From an uncultured Burkholderiales bacterium (GTDB lineage Bacteria; Pseudomonadota; Gammaproteobacteria; Burkholderiales; Burkholderiaceae_C): a stretch of DNA of 12,913 nucleotides. Of this stretch, positions 7,429-12,913 are shown in pieces. The stretch is from positions 1-12,913 of the forward strand of contig CAIYFE010000203.1 in NCBI GenBank assembly GCA_903925445.1. The letters run 5' to 3'. How positions within the stretch are numbered: the stretch's first letter is position 1; every line of letters starts with the position of its first letter. The notes under the pieces are model-generated. The model was not told the origin of the DNA. It did no database searches and saw only the letters and a list, made by a program, of their open reading frames with translations. The translations under genes were made by a program, and so were the position numbers.

Positions 7429-7450
7429 AACTTAACTTAACGAACTTAAC
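7429..7450. repeat. Short GTTAAGTT repeat between the renalase-like gene and gluQ
   Basis: On the plus strand AACTTAAC occurs at 7429-7436 and 7443-7450, with a further CTTAAC at 7436-7441. On the minus strand these read as two copies of GTTAAGTT plus a partial one. The first includes the TAA stop of the renalase-like gene. They fill most of the 35-base gap before gluQ. The AT-rich run contrasts with its surroundings. No function is evident. Confidence 0.5.
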
Positions 7451-8498
7451 AAACGGCCAGCGCCAATTCCAAGCCTGAAATGAAGGCGTCTTCCACGCGG
7501 TGGCCGATGTGCCAATCGCCGCAGGTGCCCAAGCCTGACTTGGCATCGTATAAAAAGTGCTGTTCCAGAGGTTGAATGGTTTGCGCGTAGCGCCACAGAT
7601 GCACATCGGCATGGGTGGGCTGCGCACGAATGCCCGTGAGTTCAGAAAACGCTCGCAGCAACTTGGCTTGGACCCGATCGGGGCTGTCTTCGAGGTGCTC
7701 TTGCGACCAAGCTGCACTGGCTTGCACCGTCCAGCGTTCGATGCGACCGCGTCCGGGCTTGGAAGATTCGCGCGTCAACCAAGCCACGCGGTGGTGGGTG
7801 CTGCGCGCTGCATTCCACTGCGGGCCCAAATGGGGCAAGCCGGGTTGACTGGCTTGGGGAAAAGCCAGCATCAAGGTCCAGCAAGGGGCGACTTCGACTT
7901 TTTCAATCTCCTCGACCCACTGCTTAGAGGACACCGATGGGCCCGAGTTGCGCAAAAGCTGTTGCGCCTGCACAGACGGCATGGCCAGCAACACGCGATC
8001 AAATCCTGTGTGTGCCCAAGCGCTTTCGTGTTCGTCTTGCATGTCAACGCCGTGCAATGTCCAAAGACCTTTGGCGTTGCGCTCCAGTCGTTCAATTTTG
8101 ATTTGGGTTTGCAACTGCTCGCCCAAGGGTTGCGCCCAATGCCGCACCAATGCATTCATGCCAGGCGTGGCCACAAAATGCGCCTCGCGCGTGGGGCGCG
8201 CCGCTTCAAACACATGGCCCAGCGGATCGAGCACCCGCACCGCATTGGCGCTCCAAGGGCGACAAATTTTTTCGGTGCCCGGCACGCTTTGCAATGCCAG
8301 TGAAAACCGGGGATCGCGAACGGTGAAATATTGCGTGCCGTGGTCAAAGCTGCCAAAGACGGTCTCACGGGTGGACATGCGTCCACCAGCGCCTCGGCTT
8401 TTTTCAAACACGTGCACACGGTGACCTGCTTTGAGCAAAGTTCGTGCGGCGGTGATGCCAGCCATGCCGGCACCGATGATGGCGATGTTGTGTTTCAT
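7446..8498 (-). CDS. Renalase-like FAD-dependent oxidase
   Basis: A 350-residue FAD protein resembling bacterial renalase, the flavoenzyme reported to oxidise the non-productive 2- and 6-dihydro isomers of NAD(P)H back to NAD(P)+ (family knowledge recalled, not tested here). The N-terminal dinucleotide-binding fold has GAGMAG at 9-14, the acidic Glu32 that binds the ribose, and KSRGAGGRMSTR at 33-44. The renalase-type FDHGTQYFT follows at 51-59. The C-terminal GDWHIGHRVEDAFISG (327-342) is the second flavin-contacting motif. There is no signal peptide, so it should be cytosolic. It would otherwise be called NAD(P)-binding amine oxidase. It starts 9 bases after the stop of lysR, strong evidence of co-transcription with that regulator, and is followed by gluQ. 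No strong Shine-Dalgarno is seen; TAGAGT lies six bases before the ATG but is a poor -10 match. Confidence 0.85.
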   Translation of the reverse strand: MKHNIAIIGAGMAGITAARTLLKAGHRVHVFEKSRGAGGRMSTRETVFGSFDHGTQYFTVRDPRFSLALQSVPGTEKICRPWSANAVRVLDPLGHVFEAARPTREAHFVATPGMNALVRHWAQPLGEQLQTQIKIERLERNAKGLWTLHGVDMQDEHESAWAHTGFDRVLLAMPSVQAQQLLRNSGPSVSSKQWVEEIEKVEVAPCWTLMLAFPQASQPGLPHLGPQWNAARSTHHRVAWLTRESSKPGRGRIERWTVQASAAWSQEHLEDSPDRVQAKLLRAFSELTGIRAQPTHADVHLWRYAQTIQPLEQHFLYDAKSGLGTCGDWHIGHRVEDAFISGLELALAVC

Positions 8499-8507
8499 GG
8501 CTTGACT

Positions 8508-9482
8508 CTACACGCTCACAGGCGTTGTTTTTCCTCGGGGGTTTACCAGTAAGGCCGCGCGGGTGGTGGGACTTTGCAATTGCGTGAGCCACCATTGCAA
8601 CGCACGACCGCCTTTGTCTTGGGTTGGCGATTGTGCCCGCCACGCGTAACTGAGTTGCGCCACACGTGTGGTGCGCTGTACTTTTTTGACCTTCAACACG
8701 CCAGTTTCAATCAAGGCTTGGATGCGAGGTTCGGGCAAAAAGCCAACGCCCAGACCGCGCGCTTGCGCATCGATTTTTGCGTTCATGTTGGGCACCGTAA
8801 AAACCGCTTGCCCGGGCAGCAATCCCACCGACATGCCGCTGCCGCGCTGGGTGGAGTCGGCCACGGCCACCGCGCGGTGTTGTCCGATCAAAGCATCGCT
8901 CAAAGGTTCGGGCGCTTGTGCCAACGGGTGGTGCGGTGCCAAGGCAAACACAAATCGCATCGGGCCAATCGGATGACTTTGTAAGCGCAGGCTTTCTCCG
9001 CTGGTCGAAGGATTGCCCGGAATGCCCAGCGCCAAATCGGCTTGACCGCTGCTGAGCGCCTCCAGCGTGCCGGTCAGGGTTTCGTGGCGAATGCGCAAAC
9101 GGGTAGGGGCGTTGAGGTTGAGAAACGCCTCGCACAACTCCATGACCGTGCGCTCATCCAAGATGCTGTCCACGGCCAGTGTGAACTCACTTTCCCAACC
9201 GGTGGCAATGCGTTTGACGCGGTTGGCAATGTTGTCCATGTCGGCCAGCAAACGGGCGCCTTCGCGCAACAGTTCTTCGCCCGCAGCAGTGAGTTGGGCG
9301 CGCCGCGAGCTGCGGTCAAACAGCAGCACATCCAAGGCGTCTTCGATTTGCCGGACCCGGTACGTCAAGGCGCTGGGCACCAGACCCAGCCCGCGCGCAG
9401 CGGCTGCCAAGCTGCCAGCTTCTTGCACGGCCTGCAGCATGGCAAGGGAGTCGGGCGTGAGGACGTCGCGAGGGGAATTCAT
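8508..9482 (-). CDS. LysR-family regulator, YhaJ-like
   Basis: A 324-residue LysR-type regulator. The winged helix-turn-helix is at about 12-70, with GSLAAAARGLGLVPSALTYR (23-42) covering the two HTH helices, then LDVLLFDRSSRRAQLTAAGE. A linker helix (70-95) leads into the effector-binding domain from about 98. It resembles E. coli YhaJ as I recall it, for example VPSAL-Y, LDV-LFDRS, a GWE after the linker, and an AVAD motif in the effector domain. In E. coli, yhaJ lies next to the pirin-like yhaK, and YhaJ has been linked to responses to nitroaromatics or quinone-like products. Here too the neighbour across the divergent promoter is a pirin. A palindromic LysR-type site lies 18-32 bases upstream of this ATG, suggesting autoregulation. 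About 20 C-terminal residues beyond the usual fold are Thr/Pro/Lys-rich. The ATG has no ribosome site. Confidence 0.9.
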   Translation of the reverse strand: MNSPRDVLTPDSLAMLQAVQEAGSLAAAARGLGLVPSALTYRVRQIEDALDVLLFDRSSRRAQLTAAGEELLREGARLLADMDNIANRVKRIATGWESEFTLAVDSILDERTVMELCEAFLNLNAPTRLRIRHETLTGTLEALSSGQADLALGIPGNPSTSGESLRLQSHPIGPMRFVFALAPHHPLAQAPEPLSDALIGQHRAVAVADSTQRGSGMSVGLLPGQAVFTVPNMNAKIDAQARGLGVGFLPEPRIQALIETGVLKVKKVQRTTRVAQLSYAWRAQSPTQDKGGRALQWWLTQLQSPTTRAALLVNPRGKTTPVSV

Positions 9483-9495
9483 GATTGGGGCTTTG

Positions 9496-9518
9496 ATCGT
9501 TCAAATAATTTGAATGAT
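9496..9518. promoter_or_regulatory. Palindromic LysR-type operator
   Basis: TTCAAATAATTTGAA at 9500-9514 is a perfect 7+1+7 palindrome. After one mismatched pair it continues as ATC (9496-9498) and GAT (9516-9518), giving a 23-base dyad with a single mismatch. It contains T-N11-A (9501 and 9513), the LysR-family box. It lies 18-32 bases upstream of lysR and 74-88 upstream of pirin. This is where a LysR protein would both limit its own gene and activate the divergent one. Confidence 0.75.
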
Positions 9519-9553
9519 GCCATCAAATGCCATGCACCTCAAGTGGCTTGCTC

Positions 9554-9570
9554 GCCTCTAAAGTTGAGGC
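9554..9570 (+). promoter_or_regulatory. Small hairpin in the pirin leader region
   Basis: GCCTC (9554-9558) and GAGGC (9566-9570) can pair around a 7-base loop, ending six bases before the pirin Shine-Dalgarno. An alternative pairing uses CCTCAA (9537-9542) with TTGAGG (9564-9569), so the two would compete. The stems are short. This may be chance, or may lie partly upstream of the transcription start. Confidence 0.2.
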
Positions 9571-9575
9571 TCATT

Positions 9576-9580
9576 AGGAG
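9576..9580 (+). promoter_or_regulatory. Shine-Dalgarno of pirin
   Basis: AGGAG, seven bases before the ATG at 9588. It fixes the start well inside a longer open frame that begins at 9042 and overlaps lysR. Confidence 0.85.
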
Positions 9581-9587
9581 TTCGATC

Positions 9588-10283
9588 ATGTTGACGATTC
9601 GCAAATCCCAAGCGCGTGGCTATGCCGATCACGGTTGGCTCAAATCCTTTCACAGTTTTTCCTTTGCCAATTACTACGACCCTGAATTCATGGGTTGGGG
9701 CAATTTGCGCGTCATCAACGAGGACCGCATTGCGCCGGGCACTGGCTTTGGCACGCATGGCCACAAAGACATGGAAATCATCAGCTACGTCTTGAGCGGT
9801 GAGCTGGCGCACAAAGACAGCATGGGCAATGTCAAAGGCATTCCGCCCGGAGACGTGCAGCGCATGAGCGCAGGCCGTGGTGTCATGCACAGCGAGTTCA
9901 ACCACGCGCCGCAATCGCAAACTCATTTTTTGCAAATCTGGATCGAGCCCAATGTGCGTGGCATCGAGCCCAGCTACGAGCAGCAAGCCGTTTCGCCAGC
10001 CGATAAACGCGGCAAACTGGTGCGCATCGCGGGGCCTGAGCAGGCGCGGGTCAAAATCCATGCCGATGCCAATTTGTACGCAGGCTTGTTCAACGACGCC
10101 GAACACGCCCAACTGCAGATTGCAGCAGGTCGCAAAGCCTATGTGCATTTGATTCGCGGGCAATTGCAGGTCAACGGCGTTGCCCTGCAAACAGGAGACG
10201 CAGCCCTGCTGCAAGACGAAACCCAAATCACTCTGAACCAAGGCCAAGACGCCGAGGTGCTGGTATTTGATTTGGCCGCTTGA
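9588..10283 (+). CDS. Pirin / quercetin 2,3-dioxygenase family (YhhW-like)
   Basis: A 231-residue bicupin, the same length as E. coli YhhW, a pirin with in vitro quercetinase activity. The N-terminal cupin holds the metal site: His57 and His59 in GFGTHGHKDMEI, and His101 and Glu103 in SAGRGVMHSEFN, the same positions as in YhhW. The N-terminal GYADHGWLKSFHSFSFANYY segment is the family hallmark, and the C-terminal cupin (about 135-231) lacks metal ligands, as usual. It is cytoplasmic, with no signal peptide. The physiological role of bacterial pirins is unsettled; flavonoid or quinone chemistry and redox-linked regulation have been proposed. It is divergent from lysR and lies 29 bases ahead of the flavodoxin-fold gene, so the two are very likely co-transcribed. 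The start is set by the AGGAG site. Confidence 0.93.
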   Translation: MLTIRKSQARGYADHGWLKSFHSFSFANYYDPEFMGWGNLRVINEDRIAPGTGFGTHGHKDMEIISYVLSGELAHKDSMGNVKGIPPGDVQRMSAGRGVMHSEFNHAPQSQTHFLQIWIEPNVRGIEPSYEQQAVSPADKRGKLVRIAGPEQARVKIHADANLYAGLFNDAEHAQLQIAAGRKAYVHLIRGQLQVNGVALQTGDAALLQDETQITLNQGQDAEVLVFDLAA

Positions 10284-10300
10284 TTTTTCATTTTTTTCAC

Positions 10301-10306
10301 AAGGAG
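10301..10306 (+). promoter_or_regulatory. Shine-Dalgarno of the flavodoxin-fold gene
   Basis: AAGGAG, six bases before the ATG at 10313. It excludes the upstream in-frame ATG at 10280, which lies at the very end of pirin and would add a non-family peptide. Confidence 0.85.
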
Positions 10307-10312
10307 TCAGAC

Positions 10313-10846
10313 ATGACAAAAACCGTCGTTATTTATCACTCAGGTTATGGCCACACACAACGCGTGGCGCAATTTGTGGCCGAGGGCGCAAAAGCCCAGC
10401 TCATCGCCATCGATGCAGACGGCAACATCACCGATGCCGATTGGGAAACTTTGGATGCGGCTGACGCCATCATCTTTGGTTCACCCACTTACATGGGCAT
10501 GGCTTCTTGGCAATTCAAAAAATTCGCCGACGCGACCTCCAAACGCTGGTTCACCAGCGCATGGAAAGACAAAGTGGCTGGTGGTTTCACCATTTCCGCC
10601 AGCCCCAGCGGCGACAAACTCTCGACAGTTCAATACTTCATGACTTTGTCCATGCAGCAAGGCATGGTTTGGGTGGGTCAACCCGCCATGAACGACGGCA
10701 CGATCAACCGCTTGGGCTCCAACTCTGGCGTGATGTCGCAAGTCGGACCCACCAGCCCAGCCGCTGACATTCCCCAAGGCGATTTGGACACCGCCAAGGC
10801 GTACGGCGAGCGCGTCGCGCACGTGGCAGCCAAACTGCGCGGCTGA
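10313..10846 (+). CDS. Flavodoxin-fold NAD(P)H:quinone oxidoreductase-like protein
   Basis: A 177-residue flavodoxin-like protein of the WrbA / NADPH-dependent FMN reductase group. The phosphate-binding loop is HSGYGHTQRVA (9-19), after beta strand TVVIY. The second FMN loop is FGSPTYMGMASWQFKKFADA (55-74). The third is GGFTISASPSGD (90-101), and WVGQPAMNDGTINRLGSNSG at 120-139 lies over the isoalloxazine. It is shorter than WrbA (about 198), so the wrbA name is not applied. The likely role is two-electron reduction of quinones, avoiding semiquinone radicals; this is inference from the fold. It sits 29 bases after pirin, with a strong ribosome site, as the second gene of the LysR-linked pair. 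dnaE begins 35 bases later with its own promoter. Confidence 0.88.
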   Translation: MTKTVVIYHSGYGHTQRVAQFVAEGAKAQLIAIDADGNITDADWETLDAADAIIFGSPTYMGMASWQFKKFADATSKRWFTSAWKDKVAGGFTISASPSGDKLSTVQYFMTLSMQQGMVWVGQPAMNDGTINRLGSNSGVMSQVGPTSPAADIPQGDLDTAKAYGERVAHVAAKLRG

Positions 10847-10868
10847 TGTGAACTGATTTCGGAGTGCC

Positions 10869-10874
10869 TACAAT
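10869..10874 (+). promoter_or_regulatory. dnaE -10 box, predicted leaderless start
   Basis: TACAAT (5 of 6 to consensus) ends seven bases (CTGGCGC) before the dnaE ATG at 10882, so transcription should begin at or within a base or so of the start codon. The nearest purine-rich stretch, GGAG at 10861-10864, is 17 bases from the ATG, too far to act as a ribosome site. The -35 region is weak; GTGAAC at 10848-10853 is the best candidate, with a short 15-base spacer. Confidence 0.55.
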
Positions 10875-10881
10875 CTGGCGC

Positions 10882-12913
10882 ATGTTTGTTCACCTGCGCC
10901 TTCACTCCGAATTTTCTGTCGTTGACGGAACCAACCGCATCGACGAAGTGGTGAAAGCCGCTGCGGCTGATGGTCAAGTTGCCTTGGCCATCACCGACTT
11001 GAACAACATGTTTGGTGCGATCAAGTTCTACAAAGAAGGTCGCGGCAAAGGCGTCAAGCCCTTGATTGGCGCAGAAATATTTTTAGAAAGCCTGACCCAA
11101 GATGTGGCGCAAACCTCGCGCCTGATTTTGTTGGTGCAAAACCACCAGGGTTACTTGAATTTATGTGAGCTGCTGTCGCGCGGTTGGACGCAAAACGTTC
11201 ACAAAGCCGTGGCCGTGATCAAACTGGAATGGCTGCAAGAACTCTCGCAAGGCTTGATTGCTTTGTCTGGCGCACAAGCGGGCGCAGTGGGTCAAGCCCT
11301 GATGCAAGGCGATACCCAAAGAGCCAGCGATGTGGCTTTGCAGTTGGCGGGTTTATTCACCCACCGTTTCTACATGGAGCTGCAGCGCGCTGGGCGAGTT
11401 GACGATGAAACCCATGTGGCCGCCGCCGCTGAGCTAGCCGCGCGCTTGAATTTGCCCGTGGTCGCCACCCATCCGGTGCAATTCACCGCGCAAGACGACT
11501 ACGAAGCGCATGAAGCGCGGGTGTGCATTTCTGAAGGTGAAATCTTGGGCAACCAGCGCCGGGTGCGCAAGTTCACCCGCGAGCAGTATTTCAAAAGCAG
11601 CGAACAAATGCAGGCGTTGTTTGCCGACTTGCCTGCAGCCATTGCCAACACCGTTGAAATCGCCAAACGCTGCAACCTGAACTTGGTCTTGGGCAAGCCG
11701 CAATTGCCCAACTACCCCACACCCAATGGCATGGGCATTGAAGAGTATTTCCGTTTTGCGTCACACGAAGGCTTGAAAGAGCGCTTGGTGCATTTGTACC
11801 CCGACCCAGCCAAACGCGAAGCCGAGCGCGAACGATACGAAGCGCGTCTGGAATTCGAAATTGGCACGATCTTGAAAATGGGTTTTCCCGGTTACTTCTT
11901 GATCGTGGGGGACTTCATCAACTGGGCCAAAAACAATGGATGTCCAGTGGGACCCGGTCGTGGTTCGGGGGCGGGTTCCTTGGTGGCGTATGCCCTCAAG
12001 ATCACCGACCTTGACCCCTTGCAATACAACTTGCTGTTCGAACGTTTCTTGAACCCCGAGCGGGTGTCCATGCCTGACTTTGACATCGATTTTTGTCAAA
12101 CCAACCGCGACCGCGTGATCGACTACGTCAAAGACAAATACGGTCGCAATGCGGTGAGTCAAATTGCCACTTTCGGCACGATGGCGGCTCGCGCTGCGAT
12201 TCGTGACGTGGGTCGCGTGCTGGACATGAGTTACACCTTTTGCGATGGCATCAGCAAACTCATTCCCAACAAGCCCGGCCAACACATCACCATTGCTGGC
12301 GCCATTGAAGCCGAGCCAGTGTTGGCCGAACGACTGGCGCGAGAAGACGAGGTCAAGACCTTGCTGGCTTTGGCGCAAAAACTCGAAGGCATGACCCGCA
12401 ACGTGGGCATGCACGCCGGAGGGGTGTTGATTGCGCCGGGCAAGTTGACCGATTTTTGCCCTTTGTACCAACAGCCTGGCAGCGATTCAGCGGTCAGTCA
12501 ATTCGACAAGGACGATGTCGAAGCAGCCGGCTTGGTCAAGTTTGACTTCTTGGGCTTGGCCACGCTCACCATTTTGGAAATCGCGCGCGAGTTCATTATC
12601 CAGCGCCACAAGGGGCAAGAAAACTTTGCCTTCGAAAACATCCCCTTGGACGATGCGCCCACTTACAAGCTGTTCCAAGATGGCAAAACCGAAGCCGTGT
12701 TCCAGTTTGAAAGTCGCGGCATGCAAGGCATGTTGCGCGACGCTCGACCCACGCGCTTAGAAGACCTGATTGCTCTGAACGCTTTGTACCGACCCGGCCC
12801 GATGGATCTGATTCCCAGCTTCGTGGCTCGCAAGCATGGGCGCGAAGAAATCGAATACCCGCACCCCTTGGTGGCCAACATGTTGTCAGAGACCTACGGC
12901 ATCATGGTCTACC
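10882..12913 (+). CDS. dnaE: DNA polymerase III alpha subunit, 3' partial
   Basis: The replicative polymerase subunit, elongating DNA within the Pol III holoenzyme. The frame stays open to the window end, giving 677 codons of an expected 1,150-1,180. The PHP domain begins at once (FVHLRLHSEFSVVDG), followed by AITDLNNMFGAIKFY. The first PHP motif has Arg where metal-binding PHP domains have His (HLR rather than HLH), as in E. coli, so the PHP is probably catalytically dead and proofreading is left to a separate epsilon subunit. The polymerase core shows GPGRGSGAGSLVAYALKITD (357-376) and the catalytic aspartates D401 and D403 in PDFDIDFC, plus D555 in KFDFLGL. All three have the same numbers as in E. 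coli. The ATG at 10882 is chosen by homology and by the TACAAT spacing. An upstream GTG at 10864 would add six residues. Confidence 0.96.
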   Translation, partial: MFVHLRLHSEFSVVDGTNRIDEVVKAAAADGQVALAITDLNNMFGAIKFYKEGRGKGVKPLIGAEIFLESLTQDVAQTSRLILLVQNHQGYLNLCELLSRGWTQNVHKAVAVIKLEWLQELSQGLIALSGAQAGAVGQALMQGDTQRASDVALQLAGLFTHRFYMELQRAGRVDDETHVAAAAELAARLNLPVVATHPVQFTAQDDYEAHEARVCISEGEILGNQRRVRKFTREQYFKSSEQMQALFADLPAAIANTVEIAKRCNLNLVLGKPQLPNYPTPNGMGIEEYFRFASHEGLKERLVHLYPDPAKREAERERYEARLEFEIGTILKMGFPGYFLIVGDFINWAKNNGCPVGPGRGSGAGSLVAYALKITDLDPLQYNLLFERFLNPERVSMPDFDIDFCQTNRDRVIDYVKDKYGRNAVSQIATFGTMAARAAIRDVGRVLDMSYTFCDGISKLIPNKPGQHITIAGAIEAEPVLAERLAREDEVKTLLALAQKLEGMTRNVGMHAGGVLIAPGKLTDFCPLYQQPGSDSAVSQFDKDDVEAAGLVKFDFLGLATLTILEIAREFIIQRHKGQENFAFENIPLDDAPTYKLFQDGKTEAVFQFESRGMQGMLRDARPTRLEDLIALNALYRPGPMDLIPSFVARKHGREEIEYPHPLVANMLSETYGIMVY

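Noticed and set aside
9042..9587. N-terminal extension of the pirin frame up to 9042
   Set aside because: It overlaps lysR on the other strand and is unlike any pirin. The AGGAG site and homology give the start at 9588.
10280..10312. Upstream ATG for the flavodoxin-fold gene at 10280
   Set aside because: It would add a Phe/His-rich peptide before the beta strand and ignores the AAGGAG site before 10313.
1..12913. CRISPR array, tRNA/rRNA genes, insertion sequences, prophage or defence genes
   Set aside because: No regularly spaced direct repeats, cloverleaf-like segments, transposase or integrase frames, or paired terminal inverted repeats were found on either strand by eye.

Overview
The window looks like chromosomal DNA of a betaproteobacterium, probably order Burkholderiales and possibly a Comamonadaceae-type freshwater lineage. 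This rests on the character of the AlaS, DnaE, GabD and GluQ proteins, moderate-to-high GC and tight gene packing. No tool search was possible, so genus is not claimed. There is no rRNA, tRNA, CRISPR array, insertion sequence or phage gene, and no gap longer than about 105 bases lacks a gene.

Layout. Bases 1-222 hold the 3' end of a small exported protein with six regularly spaced cysteines. It converges on a winged-helix regulator (236-580, minus), which lies downstream of gabD, succinate-semialdehyde dehydrogenase (648-2132, minus). gabD diverges from alaS, alanyl-tRNA synthetase (2223-4850, plus), across 90 bases. alaS converges on a five-gene minus-strand run that begins at 9482: a LysR regulator, a renalase-like FAD oxidase, gluQ, trmB and an RluA-family pseudouridine synthase. 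The spacings in this run are 9, 35, 29 and 18 bases, so it could be one operon. Divergent from lysR, across 105 bases, are a pirin (9588-10283) and a flavodoxin-fold quinone-reductase-like gene (10313-10846), followed by dnaE (10882 to the window end, 3' truncated).

How the genes may work together. The core of interest is 7446-10846. A LysR regulator resembling E. coli YhaJ sits between a pirin/flavodoxin pair and a renalase-like gene. A 15-base near-perfect palindrome of the T-N11-A LysR type lies in the shared promoter region. I infer a small redox or quinone-stress regulon with two divergent arms. One arm runs on into three RNA-modification genes: tRNA-Asp glutamyl-queuosine, tRNA m7G46 and pseudouridine.

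Regulatory architecture. alaS and dnaE both have a good -10 hexamer ending only 6-7 bases before the ATG and no usable Shine-Dalgarno, which predicts leaderless mRNAs. By contrast, gabD, pirin and the flavodoxin gene have clear Shine-Dalgarno sequences.
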